IMG/VR virus record: IMGVR_UViG_3300009551_000083
Location: 1 to 37,251 of that record
Length of the DNA: 37,251 nucleotides
Direction: 5' to 3' (one strand)
Source of the DNA: a virus
Shown: positions 27,649 to 36,587 of the stretch, piece by piece
Position numbering within the stretch: position 1 is the stretch's first letter
Layout of the letters: the number at the start of each line of letters is the position of its first letter
Translations under genes and position numbers: made by a program
The notes under the pieces: generated by a model
The model's database searches: none
What the model saw: the letters and a program-made list of their open reading frames with translations, nothing else
Told to the model about the DNA's origin: nothing

Positions 27649-28634
27649 GTGTTGGCAATCGGTGTCGGGCTGAAACTGCCGCTACCACTGGGCGCGCTGG
27701 ATGTCCACGCGCTCGTCCAGTAGTTCGGATTGTTCACCCACGGCGGCACGAAAGCCGGCAGCGACGCATTCTGCTGCGACATGCCGCTGTAGAACTGGTT
27801 GGCATTGGCCAGCGCCGCCTGCCGGTCCTGCGCCGTCATGTTCGGGTTCATCATGATGCTGGAAAACACCTGCCCGTAGGCATTCTGGCTCGACTGCTGC
27901 AACGTCTGCCCGAGCGCATACTGGTTCCACATCATATTTCCCTGATACTGGCCGATGTTGAGCGATTGCGTCGCCTGGAACTCGTTTTGCTGGTTGTTCA
28001 ACGTCGCGCCGAACTGCTGGTTCTGCTGCGCCAGTTGCGCGTTGAACTGCGTTCCCTGCTGCGCCATCTGCGCGTAGTTGTAGCCCAGTTGCTGCCCGGC
28101 AATCTGGTACTGCAACTGCTGGCCCTGCTTGGTTGCATCCGAGTACAGCGTGGCCGCGTCCACCGTGGCGCCGGCCTGGATGCTCGCCGCCGTCACCTGC
28201 GCGTTGGCGCCGGTGTCGATGCCGAGCTGCTGGTTGGCCGCCATCTGGTTCGCCGCCGCCGTGTTGGCGTACTCCTGCGCATTGCCCTGCGCGATCGGCA
28301 ATGCCGCACCAATCGCCGCCTGCTGCCCGGCGCCGGCCGCGATCGACGAATTGAGCAAGCCCCGCCCCGCCGCAGTCGCTGCCGCCTGCGCGCGCGCCTG
28401 CTGGATGTACGGGCTGTCGCCGGACAACAGGCCCGTCAACTGGCCGCTGACCAGTTCGTTCTGGTTCGGCGCGCCCTGATAGGCGACCTGTGTGTTGACG
28501 AGCAGGCCGCTGTTGGGATCGACGCCGTACGGGGTCGGGCTGCCGGCCGGCACGGCCGACTGCGAATTCTTCTGCTGGTAGTAGTTCTGCATTTGCTGCA
28601 GTTGCTGCTGGCCAGACATCGTTTGGGTCGCCAT
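27645..28634 (-). CDS. Gln/Ala-rich internal-type virion protein
   Basis: A 329-residue protein with very high Gln/Asn/Ala content (QQQLQQMQNYYQQKNSQ; MAQQGTQFNAQLAQQNQQF; FQATQSLNIGQYQGNM). The middle is a long helical stretch. No enzyme motif. ATG at 28632-28634 with AGGAG upstream. Such proteins are typical internal or tail-associated components of short-tailed phages. It ends in a Ser/Pro/Trp-rich segment (YWTSAWTSSAPSGSG). Confidence 0.65.
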   Translation of the reverse strand: MATQTMSGQQQLQQMQNYYQQKNSQSAVPAGSPTPYGVDPNSGLLVNTQVAYQGAPNQNELVSGQLTGLLSGDSPYIQQARAQAAATAAGRGLLNSSIAAGAGQQAAIGAALPIAQGNAQEYANTAAANQMAANQQLGIDTGANAQVTAASIQAGATVDAATLYSDATKQGQQLQYQIAGQQLGYNYAQMAQQGTQFNAQLAQQNQQFGATLNNQQNEFQATQSLNIGQYQGNMMWNQYALGQTLQQSSQNAYGQVFSSIMMNPNMTAQDRQAALANANQFYSGMSQQNASLPAFVPPWVNNPNYWTSAWTSSAPSGSGSFSPTPIANT

Positions 28635-28637
28635 CGC

Positions 28638-31600
28638 CTACTCCTGCTGCTCTTGCGCCGGCTCAATGGTATAGGAAATCGCCTGGATCGTATGCGGAAA
28701 CTGCAGGTGCGACGAAAAATCGAACCGCAGGTTGATCGCCGTGCCCTCGATCGACAGCGGCGCCGTGCCCAGCGACACAAACGCCTGCGGGATGCCGGTC
28801 GGCATGCCCGTCAATGACCCGAACTGCTCGGTGATGAGGTTCGTGCCCACCTGCTGCTGCGGCACCACGTAGTTGGCGCTGCGCGACAGGTAGAACTGCG
28901 CGAAATCCTGCGCCTGCCCGAATACGTTCACGCCGCTGAAAATCTTGTTCTGGAACGGCACCTGCGCCACGTCCGGCACTAGGGTCGCGTAGCCGGTGAT
29001 GGCGCCGCCGTTGAAGGTATTGGACCGCTCCAGTTCGTACACCCAGCCCGTGCCGTCGGCTGTCGCACCGAAAATGCGGTCGCGACCGAGGATTTCGGTG
29101 AACGCCTGCGCCACGTCCCACGTCACCGGCACGCCCAGCGGGCCGTAGTAGTTCTGTATCGTGAACTGCGGCGCCTCGTTGTCCTCCAGAAACGTCATCG
29201 ACAGCGCCGCGCCATCGGCGAAGAAGTAGCGCGCCATGTTCTTGTTGCGGATCAGCACCGAATTGATGATGCCAATGTTGGCGCCCTCGAAAAAACTCGA
29301 TAGCTGCACGCGCGGGATCAGCCATGGCGCGATCACGGCGCTGTAGTGACCCAACTCGAAATCACCGTACTTCTGCGTGGCACCGATCGCCGTGATGCCG
29401 CGGAAGTCGCAGTACATATAATTCGCCATCGGCTGTATCGTGTACTCGATGCCGCCCGAGGTCGGCGAAATCGTGGTCGTGTACAGTGACGATGTCACCT
29501 GACTGCCGGGCGGCACGTTGAAGTTGCCCTGCATCATCTGGATCGTCGACTGCGTCCACACGCACAGGCTATCGCCGTTGATCGACTTGATACCGATCAC
29601 GCGCTCGCCGAAGCCGTTCGTGCCGGCCGTGCCGTCGTACAGCGCCGGGTCGAAACTGAGCACATTGACCGCATTGCTCCACTCGATCACACCCGAGTAG
29701 TAGCCCAGGAAAATGTGCCCTTGGTGCGCCTCGACACTGCGCGGCGTCTCGAACTGCAGCGGCAGGCCCGTCAGGATGCGCGAGAAGTTACCGGGGATGA
29801 TATTGCCCGTGCTGCCGGTCTTGATGCCGTCGTAGTAGAACGCGGGACCGCCCCCGCTGACACCGTAGATCGCATCCAGTCCCGACGAGGCATAGAAATT
29901 CTTGCTGACCGACTGATACTTGCTGGCGGGGGCCATCGACCCGTCCGGCTGCGGCGCGCCGGTCAAGAGCGCGCTCCAGTCCATCACATTCATGTCAGCA
30001 GCAACGGAGGTTAGCGCCAGCAGCGTGCTGCCGTCGGCCATGCCGCCGTCGGGTGTATTGCCGTTCGCAGGCCACGTACGAATTTGCTCATCCGATCCGA
30101 TCGGGCGCGGCGGAATGCCGCCCACCGTGCCGTCGGACTGGATGAACTGGAAATACAACGTGCCGGTCGCGCTGCCCAGCGACAGATCGCCGCCCTGCTG
30201 GTAGTGCATCACGACCTGCGCACGCACCGCCGACGGGCTGGTGGCGCCGACATTCCAGAAGTACACGCCGTTGGTCTGCGGCAGGTAGGTCACGCGAATT
30301 GCCAAATAGTCAATGCCGACCTGTATCTCCTGGTTCGTCTGCGTGCCGGCCAAGCCCCAGCCAATACTGATGCCGAAGCTCGTTGCCGTGATGTCGGCCG
30401 GCGTGATGCCGGTGTAACCGAGCAGACTTGTCGGCGTATTGGATACCGTGGTCGGCGCGCCCCACAGTTTCGTCACCCACGTATATGACCCGTAAACCGA
30501 ATTGGGACCAGGTATCGGGAACGGCAGCGCGCTCGCCACCACCGCATACGGCGTGGAACTGGCCAGGTTCGGCGTCGGGCCGTTGGCGACGCCGTTGAAC
30601 TGGATCGTGGCCTCGACCGGCGCTGCCGTGAAATGCGCGGTGCGCCCGATCGCGCCGATCACCATCTGCAACTCGATGCCGATGATCGACGCATTGGCCG
30701 GCACGTCGGTCGCGGTGAACCCGAAATTCGTCAGCGCCACCGTCTGTGTTACCGGCTTCTGCGACCCGGTGTAGAAATCCCAGCCGTTGTACAGGCTGTC
30801 CGCGGGCGCCGCGATGTTGGCCACCGGGAAGCCGCCGCCGACATTCCAGCCGGCCGTGTTGGTAGCCGTGCCGGCCACCTTCCAGCCGGTCGTCACGTAC
30901 TGCGCACTGTCGCCCCCCAGCGACAACGCCACGTTCATGTCGACAAAATCGTTCGCGCCGCTCTTGTATTGCACCACCCAGCCCAAATCGCACCACTGCC
31001 AGCTTTGCGTGGGCACCGTCACGCCACGCTCGCCCAGTGCCACGTACAGGCCGGCCGCGGTCGAGGCGGCGGCGGTCGTGCTCAAGGTGACGAAGGTGAT
31101 GTCGCCCTGCGTGTTATTTTTTGCGTTGGCCGACAACAGCGTCCCGGACGGGTTGTACACCATGATGACGCCAGCCGCGTCGTTGCTGTCGGCCCATGAC
31201 CCGGACGACGTTACGAGCCGGGCCACCTGCGCCGACCATGTTGCCGCGCCGAGTGACGCCCCCTGGTAGATCGTGTCGCCCACGTTCGGCTGCGTCGAGC
31301 CGGCGTGGTACGGCACAGCGAGGTAATCGCGCGTGGCATACACGCGGTCCTTGAGCCAGAAGATGCCGTTGACATTGCCCTGCCCCGGCACCTGCTGCAC
31401 GGTTGCCGAAATCGTCGTGAAGTTGCCGGCAAGGTTGTTCAACTGCGAGTTGACCGTGCCGGTCGTGTTCGTCGTGGGCATCGCCCCGCGTGGCGTGATC
31501 GTGCCAAAGTCGTTGTAATACGGGATATTGTTCGTCGGCGGCGGCACCGACGCCAGAAACTGTTCGGCTCCCGGCGTAAAGCCGTAGATGTTGTACCCGG

Positions 31601-32552
31601 TAATGGCCGATATGCCAGAAGGCACGATCGGGATATCCCAAATCATCGCGATGCGGTAGATCGCCTCGACCGTCGTTGCGTTGGGGATCAGCGACGGCGC
31701 GCCGACCACGATCGCCGAGTTGTAGTCCACGTTGACGCTGGTGCTGCCGATAAGCCCGTATGGCGCCGGCAATATCTGGCCGATGACGCTGTTGGTGCCG
31801 TCGGTGCAACGCACCCACTGCGCCGCGGAAAACAACACGTTCGACGTCACCGTGAACCCGTACCCCAACACCTGCGGCCCCGGCGGGATGGTCAGGTTCA
31901 CCACCTGCACGGGCGCCGTGGTCGTGCTGCTGGCTGCCGTCACCGTCACCGTCGTTTCGATGGACGGGTCCGTCTCGCCGCTGGGATTGAACGCCGTGAC
32001 GCGATAGCCACGCGTACCGGAGGTGATGGTGCCGTTCGGGTCGGTAATGGCCTGCAGCAGCAGGTTGGCCGGTGCTCCGATCGTGTTGGATGGCGCGCCG
32101 CTGCCGCCGGCAAGAATGTTGTACGAATTGCTGGTCGTGTCGTCGAAAAACGCAAAGCCGCCGGTCGGCGGGTTGCTGGCGAAGTTCGACAACGAATACG
32201 GCAGCGGCGCAAACAGCGACACGTACACGATCGGGTACGTGCCCGATGTCGCGTCGATGTAAAAAACCGTGCCAAACTGGTCCGGAAAGCCGCCCACGAC
32301 AAAGTGCATGGCATCGCCGATGCTCATGCCGAACGGCGGGTTGGTCGTCTGCAGCGTGGTGAAGGCGATGATGCCGTTGCCGGTCGACGGACTCTGGCCG
32401 CCGTCGTATTTTTCGTAGCCATCCATGCGCCGAATACCGCGCTGGCGCGCGACTTCGTAGTTGCTGCCGGCAAGCAAACGCCCCGGCTGCACAGCTTGCG
32501 GCGCCGTGACCAGATCAAGGCCGCCGTCGATTACTGTTGTGGAAAATGGCAC
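28638..32552 (-). CDS. Large tail/neck structural protein (1,304 residues)
   Basis: A large beta-rich virion protein. The N-terminus TVIDGGLDLVTAPQAVQPGR, then SNYEVARQRGIRRMDGYEKY, is the recurrent start of phage tail tubular / head-tail structural proteins. Several Ile/Thr/Val-rich beta domains (YRVTAFNPSGETDPSIETTV resembles a fibronectin-type turn) follow. The C-terminal third has the GVIEWSNAVNVLSFDPALYD and FRGITAIGATQKYGDFELGH segments. A GTG start (32550-32552) follows the HNH gene by two bases. It is likely the tail-tube or nozzle protein. Exact homology is not claimed. Confidence 0.75.
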   Translation of the reverse strand: MPFSTTVIDGGLDLVTAPQAVQPGRLLAGSNYEVARQRGIRRMDGYEKYDGGQSPSTGNGIIAFTTLQTTNPPFGMSIGDAMHFVVGGFPDQFGTVFYIDATSGTYPIVYVSLFAPLPYSLSNFASNPPTGGFAFFDDTTSNSYNILAGGSGAPSNTIGAPANLLLQAITDPNGTITSGTRGYRVTAFNPSGETDPSIETTVTVTAASSTTTAPVQVVNLTIPPGPQVLGYGFTVTSNVLFSAAQWVRCTDGTNSVIGQILPAPYGLIGSTSVNVDYNSAIVVGAPSLIPNATTVEAIYRIAMIWDIPIVPSGISAITGYNIYGFTPGAEQFLASVPPPTNNIPYYNDFGTITPRGAMPTTNTTGTVNSQLNNLAGNFTTISATVQQVPGQGNVNGIFWLKDRVYATRDYLAVPYHAGSTQPNVGDTIYQGASLGAATWSAQVARLVTSSGSWADSNDAAGVIMVYNPSGTLLSANAKNNTQGDITFVTLSTTAAASTAAGLYVALGERGVTVPTQSWQWCDLGWVVQYKSGANDFVDMNVALSLGGDSAQYVTTGWKVAGTATNTAGWNVGGGFPVANIAAPADSLYNGWDFYTGSQKPVTQTVALTNFGFTATDVPANASIIGIELQMVIGAIGRTAHFTAAPVEATIQFNGVANGPTPNLASSTPYAVVASALPFPIPGPNSVYGSYTWVTKLWGAPTTVSNTPTSLLGYTGITPADITATSFGISIGWGLAGTQTNQEIQVGIDYLAIRVTYLPQTNGVYFWNVGATSPSAVRAQVVMHYQQGGDLSLGSATGTLYFQFIQSDGTVGGIPPRPIGSDEQIRTWPANGNTPDGGMADGSTLLALTSVAADMNVMDWSALLTGAPQPDGSMAPASKYQSVSKNFYASSGLDAIYGVSGGGPAFYYDGIKTGSTGNIIPGNFSRILTGLPLQFETPRSVEAHQGHIFLGYYSGVIEWSNAVNVLSFDPALYDGTAGTNGFGERVIGIKSINGDSLCVWTQSTIQMMQGNFNVPPGSQVTSSLYTTTISPTSGGIEYTIQPMANYMYCDFRGITAIGATQKYGDFELGHYSAVIAPWLIPRVQLSSFFEGANIGIINSVLIRNKNMARYFFADGAALSMTFLEDNEAPQFTIQNYYGPLGVPVTWDVAQAFTEILGRDRIFGATADGTGWVYELERSNTFNGGAITGYATLVPDVAQVPFQNKIFSGVNVFGQAQDFAQFYLSRSANYVVPQQQVGTNLITEQFGSLTGMPTGIPQAFVSLGTAPLSIEGTAINLRFDFSSHLQFPHTIQAISYTIEPAQEQQE

Positions 32553-32554
32553 TT

Positions 32555-33094
32555 CTAGCCCTTCACATCTTCAACGTGCGACCATCTTTTGTTCAACTTT
32601 ATGTCTGACACTGTGGACTGGCTTGTTCCAGTCATGGACGCAATTTCCTGCTGCTTGAAGCCCATCTTCAGAAGATTTCTTATGCCTCTAACATCATCTT
32701 CCTTTAGCACTGAACTTCCGTGTTCTTCGCCATGCAAAGCATGTGCATTCCCATGCTTCCATGCATGATGCACGTTTTCTTTTTGCGTGCAGTACTCAAG
32801 ATTTTCCACGCAGTTGTTCAGCGGATTGCTGTCGATGTGATTAATGACAAGACCTTTTGGCCTTGGTCCAACGAATGCGAGTAGAACGAGGTGAGGGACC
32901 AGTAGGTAGTTTCTTTTAGTCGCCCCTGCTGGCTTCAGGTCAACTGAAGGATAGCCCTGTGTGTTTAACGGCTGCTTGAGTACGCCAGGAAGGCCAGTCC
33001 GACGATAGTTCATAGACATAACTTCGCCGTCATTTGATACAGCGTAGTAGCCTTCAAAACCTGGGATTGGGAGCCAAACTTTTTCTCGCGACAT
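32555..33094 (-). CDS. HNH homing endonuclease (NUMOD4 + HNH + helix-turn-helix)
   Basis: A 179-residue homing endonuclease. Residues 5-50 are NUMOD4 (WLPIPGFEGYYAVSNDGEVM). Residues 64-112 are an HNH nuclease (LVPHLVLLAFVGPRP; INHIDSNPLNNCVENLEYC) with His68, His86 and Asn98 as expected key residues. The C-terminus is a helix-turn-helix (FKQQEIASMTGTSQSTVSDI). It is more AT-rich than the neighbouring virion genes, typical of recent mobile DNA. It sits between adaptor and tail genes as a free-standing element; no intron or intein is visible. A GGGA ribosome binding site precedes it. Confidence 0.92.
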   Translation of the reverse strand: MSREKVWLPIPGFEGYYAVSNDGEVMSMNYRRTGLPGVLKQPLNTQGYPSVDLKPAGATKRNYLLVPHLVLLAFVGPRPKGLVINHIDSNPLNNCVENLEYCTQKENVHHAWKHGNAHALHGEEHGSSVLKEDDVRGIRNLLKMGFKQQEIASMTGTSQSTVSDIKLNKRWSHVEDVKG

Positions 33095-33118
33095 AGCAGT
33101 TCCCTTTCATATTAAAGC

Positions 33119-34111
33119 CTAACCGTAGAGCTCCCTTAAGTATACTTCTACAGTCGGAATGTTGTCCAGATACGCCTGCGTCATGATGCGCGTGTACTCG
33201 ATGTTGGCCGCCTGGTACGTGTCCGGCTTGCGCCGCGCCAGCGCCCAGTACATGATCGCGCGCCAGCAGATCGCCTCATGGAACTGGTCCGGCAGGTACA
33301 GCGGCGTGCTGGTGTTGCTGGTCGTGTTCAACACGTCGATCGTGCTGCGGTAATCGTTGTAGAAGATGTACGGCGAATTGGTCGTGTCCGGCACCGGGTT
33401 GAATTCCAGGCTGCGGTCCGGCGTGCGCGTGTAGTACGTCGGCTTGCCGTTGGGCAGCTTGTTGCGATCCTTCCAGCCGCGCCAGTTCTGGTACTCGATG
33501 AAAAAGCAGAACGTCTGGTTCGCCACGTTCGGCGGGTTGTACGTGCCGGTGTACGTCACCGCGGCACCACTGGCGATGCTGGTTGCCGTTCCCGTCACTG
33601 TCACGTTCTCGACGGCGAACGACACGATCGAACCGTTGATCGACTGGATCGGGCCGGCGATGCTGTTGGTATTGTCGGTAATCAGGACCGGATCGAACGT
33701 GTTGTAGCCGGTGATCGAGGTCAGCGTCACATAATACGTGTCGGACTGTTGCGTCACGACGCCCGTGGTCGTGGTCGCTGCCGGCGGCGACTGGTTCTGC
33801 GCGACGAGGCCGTACTGGCTGTCGTCGATGAAGTGCATGTGGATGATTTCTTCGTAATCGGGTATCTGCGCCCGGATTTGCGCCAGCGTGTAGAAGTTCT
33901 GACCGGCGATCAGCGTCAACTGGAAGGGCTTGGTGCGAAACTTCCAGTTCTTCTGGTCCAGTTGCAGCGTCTTGTACGCCTGCTGGATGTAGTTGACGAA
34001 CTCCAGATACTGCCCGGTCGCCCCGACGATGGTCTGCGGACCTGCGAACGGCAGGTCCACGGACGTTGCGATATTGCCCTGGACGAACTGGGCCATCTCC
34101 AGCAGGTTCAC
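33119..34111 (-). CDS. Head-tail adaptor / connector protein with Ig-like insert
   Basis: A 330-residue protein. The N-terminus (LLEMAQFVQGNIATSVDLPF; YLEFVNYIQQAYKTLQLDQK; NWKFRTKPFQLTLIAGQNFY) and the C-terminal helices (LYLPDQFHEAICWRAIMYWA; YTRIMTQAYLDNIPTVEVYL) match the phage adaptor that docks on the portal. Between them, residues 110-195 are a Thr/Val/Ile beta-rich segment (YYVTLTSITGYNTFDPVLIT) that looks like an inserted Ig/beta domain. GTG start (34109-34111) overlaps the upstream stop (GTGA). The insert could decorate the neck. Confidence 0.8.
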   Translation of the reverse strand: MNLLEMAQFVQGNIATSVDLPFAGPQTIVGATGQYLEFVNYIQQAYKTLQLDQKNWKFRTKPFQLTLIAGQNFYTLAQIRAQIPDYEEIIHMHFIDDSQYGLVAQNQSPPAATTTTGVVTQQSDTYYVTLTSITGYNTFDPVLITDNTNSIAGPIQSINGSIVSFAVENVTVTGTATSIASGAAVTYTGTYNPPNVANQTFCFFIEYQNWRGWKDRNKLPNGKPTYYTRTPDRSLEFNPVPDTTNSPYIFYNDYRSTIDVLNTTSNTSTPLYLPDQFHEAICWRAIMYWALARRKPDTYQAANIEYTRIMTQAYLDNIPTVEVYLRELYG

Positions 34112-34908
34112 GGGATAGCCAACTCCTCCTCGGCTTCTTCGTAGAAGATGTCCTCGAAGCCAAGGAAGCGGATGATTTCCTGCCAGATGTCTTCGTTGGT
34201 CAAGTCCTTGAAATACGCCGGCCCGAACGAGCCTTTCAGGTCTGAATGGATCTGGATCAGCTTGTGGCGCCCGCTGGTCGACTCGCGCAGCTTGCGGAAG
34301 TAGTTCGCCTTCTTGGCTTCCATCTGCCAGTAGTCGAGGATGTCACGCGGCAGATGTTCGGTGCCGGGCGTCACGCCCATGTCGGTGAACGTGTATTTCT
34401 GCGTCTCGACGACGTAGTTTTCCGTGCCGGTGCGAATCTGCGTACCGCTCTCGCTCATCGTCATCACCGGCCGCTGCATCACGCGCGGGTTCTTGGCCGT
34501 GCGCAGGCGGTAGTAGTACGGGTACGGCATGTCGATCTGCTCATCGAACGGGAACGTCGCCGCGGCGAAGTTCCAGTACAAGAGCAGCGACTTGTGGTTT
34601 TCCTCGTCGCGCCCGCGGTGGATGATGACGCGCTGGCGCCGGCCTTCCCACTTGTCGCCGGGAGCGAGCTTGGGCCGCTGCATGCGGCGCGTCATCGGAA
34701 TCGGCGGCAGGTTCTTCTGGTCATGCTCCTGCGCGTCGGGAATCACGATCGGCGGCGCCTCGCCCAGCTTCTCCAGCAGCTTGCGCCGCATGTTGTTCAC
34801 GGCCATGTTCGGGCCGAAATTGACGCCAATGGCGTGCCCTGCCTCGCGCAACTCGGCGCTGGTCAGGCCCTCGAACTGGTTGTCGATCCACTCTTGCTTG
34901 ATGGTCAT
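34108..34908 (-). CDS. Virion-type hypothetical protein with SAP/HeH-like N-terminus
   Basis: A 266-residue protein. The first 50 residues (SAELREAGHAIGVNFG, VNNMRRKLLEKLGE) resemble a SAP/HeH DNA- or protein-binding helix pair. The middle is beta-rich with Arg-rich segments (QRVIIHRGRDEENHKSLLLY; YPYYYRLRTAKNPRVMQRPV). The end is a helix with acidic tail. Unknown role, placed between the capsid genes and the adaptor. GGAG precedes the ATG at 34906-34908; the stop overlaps the adaptor start. Confidence 0.75.
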   Translation of the reverse strand: MTIKQEWIDNQFEGLTSAELREAGHAIGVNFGPNMAVNNMRRKLLEKLGEAPPIVIPDAQEHDQKNLPPIPMTRRMQRPKLAPGDKWEGRRQRVIIHRGRDEENHKSLLLYWNFAAATFPFDEQIDMPYPYYYRLRTAKNPRVMQRPVMTMSESGTQIRTGTENYVVETQKYTFTDMGVTPGTEHLPRDILDYWQMEAKKANYFRKLRESTSGRHKLIQIHSDLKGSFGPAYFKDLTNEDIWQEIIRFLGFEDIFYEEAEEELAIP

Positions 34909-34944
34909 GTCTTATCTCCGCTTTGAGATAGCCGTAGGGAAGAA

Positions 34945-34973
34945 GGTGCCCGGCGCAACACCTGCCGGGCACC
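34945..34973 (-). terminator. Terminator-like hairpin after the decoration gene
   Basis: On the minus strand a perfect 10-bp stem GGTGCCCGGC/GCCGGGCACC with a 9-base loop is followed by TTCTTCCC. It lies between the decoration-type gene and the next virion gene. With its short T-rich tail it probably allows partial termination, so capsid genes would be transcribed more than the tail genes. Confidence 0.6.
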
Positions 34974-34995
34974 ACCGTTGTTGCACACGCTGTTG

Positions 34996-35517
34996 TCAAT
35001 CGCTCGGCAGGATGCCTTCGACCAGGAACTGCGAGATACCGTTGGTGCCGGCCGCGGTAGCCGTAACGGAGATGTAGAATAGCAACGTGTCGGATTCTCC
35101 GATCGCCTGCAGGTTCGTCGTCGCCGTCACTGCGCCACCGGCCGCCGTCTGCGCCAGAATCTGCGCATCCGTGACCGAAACCGTGCTACCACCACGGAAA
35201 AACGTGGTCGTCCACCCGGTCACGATACCGACACCCAAGGCTTGCGATGCCCAACCCAGGTTCGCCGTGATGGCTCCGGTGGAGCTTTCGTAGCCCGGAG
35301 AGGTCGCCGCAAATCGAGTCAGCTTGAACCCCTTGGGCACCGCTGGGAGCAAGCGAATCGTGTCAGCCGCCGTCAGCACCACGCCCGCCGGGATATTGAA
35401 CGTCCCCATGGTGGTAAACGGAACACCGCGCGTGATCTGGTTGGGCGCACGCGGCGTGTACAGGGTCGACCCGTTGTACGGAGTCGCGTCGTAGAAGGAA
35501 CTGTAATAGATCGTCAT
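34996..35517 (-). CDS. Head decoration-type virion protein
   Basis: A 173-residue beta-rich protein, Thr/Ala/Gly-rich, few charges (TTMGTFNIPAGVVLTAADTI; FKLTRFAATSPGYESSTGAI; LLFYISVTATAAGTNGISQF). Located directly after the major capsid gene, the usual place of a head-decoration or head-completion protein. AAGGAG lies 9 bases before the ATG. No family is claimed. It is followed by the hairpin at 34945-34973. Confidence 0.7.
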   Translation of the reverse strand: MTIYYSSFYDATPYNGSTLYTPRAPNQITRGVPFTTMGTFNIPAGVVLTAADTIRLLPAVPKGFKLTRFAATSPGYESSTGAITANLGWASQALGVGIVTGWTTTFFRGGSTVSVTDAQILAQTAAGGAVTATTNLQAIGESDTLLFYISVTATAAGTNGISQFLVEGILPSD

Positions 35518-35530
35518 GGCTGTTGGCTCC

Positions 35531-36550
35531 TTATGCCGGGTTGGCCGTGGCGCCGGTCTGGTACTGCACCAGCCAGTCGTAGGAGGTCAGCACGCACAGG
35601 TCGAACCATGCCGCCGATACGAGCACGCGCGCGTTGGTCGGGTCGGACTTGTCCGGCGTGTCGAGCACTTCGATTTCCGCATTGCCGTAGCCTTCCTCCT
35701 CCGCGCCCTCCAGCGCGATCGAGGTCAGCGCATCCTTGGCGCACAGGGCCGACTGGTACACGTCGACCTTGCTACTGGTCGAGCGCATGGCGCTGTTGGT
35801 GCCGCCCGCGCCGGCCAGGATCACGATTTCCGGCTGGCTGACGAAAATCACGTTCTGCGCGCAGCCCCACGAACCCGGCGGAAGCCCCTCGCGGGACGCC
35901 AGTTCCGGGAACGGCACGAAATCCGGGAACGCGCGGATGTCGGGGACCATGTCGGTGTGGTGGAAGAAGAAGTAGCCGGCCTCGACGGGGGTCGTGTTGA
36001 ACTTGTCAATGGCCATCTGGTCCTTCGTGAACGGCACGCCCTTGGTCTTCTGGATGCCGGCAACGCCCGTCTGGATGCGGCCGAGCGTGATCGGGCCGTT
36101 GACCGAGGTCTGGACCGAAATGGACGCCGCGTTGTAGACGATGTTGGTGCCGGAGAAGGCTGCGATGGCGCGAATCTGCTCACGGGTGCGCTTGATGAGG
36201 TCGACGAGCAGGCCGATGGAGCCTTCGACGGCATCCCACGGCGACAGTTTGTAGTCCTGCATCGAGATGGCGAAGACTTCCGAGTACCGATTCATGGTGC
36301 CCGTGAAGTTTTCGTAGGTCGGGGTACGGAATACCGGCGTGGTGCCATCCGGTTCCGGGTTGGTGTTGACGGCCGGGTTGATCCAGCGCGTCAGGATGAT
36401 CGAAGCCGAAGTACCTTCCTGCAGCTTGCGTTCGCTACAGGCGTAGCTGAAACGCTCAAATGCGGGAGCGCGGTACAGGACTTCTTTGAGGGCAAGTGCA
36501 GGTACGGCAACGCCGGACACACTGCCCGTGTTATAGCCCTTGATGGCCAT
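35531..36550 (-). CDS. Major capsid protein, N4-gp56-like
   Basis: A 339-residue capsid protein. The N-terminal arm (LALKEVLYRAPAFERFSYAC, KLQEGTSASIILTRWINPA), the domain with RYSEVFAISMQDYKLSPWDA and the helix LLVDLIKRTREQIRAIAAFS match the N4-gp56 family of HK97-fold major capsid proteins. Further on come FFFHHTDMVPDIRAFPDFVP and a Gly/Ala-rich VFVSQPEIVILAGAGG segment. AGGAG precedes the ATG at 36548-36550. The preceding gene (36588 onward) is a scaffold-like protein, as expected. Length fits a T=7-type capsid subunit. Confidence 0.82.
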   Translation of the reverse strand: MAIKGYNTGSVSGVAVPALALKEVLYRAPAFERFSYACSERKLQEGTSASIILTRWINPAVNTNPEPDGTTPVFRTPTYENFTGTMNRYSEVFAISMQDYKLSPWDAVEGSIGLLVDLIKRTREQIRAIAAFSGTNIVYNAASISVQTSVNGPITLGRIQTGVAGIQKTKGVPFTKDQMAIDKFNTTPVEAGYFFFHHTDMVPDIRAFPDFVPFPELASREGLPPGSWGCAQNVIFVSQPEIVILAGAGGTNSAMRSTSSKVDVYQSALCAKDALTSIALEGAEEEGYGNAEIEVLDTPDKSDPTNARVLVSAAWFDLCVLTSYDWLVQYQTGATANPA

Positions 36551-36587
36551 AGTGGGCGACTCCTAATTGTGGGAAAGAAGGTTGCGG

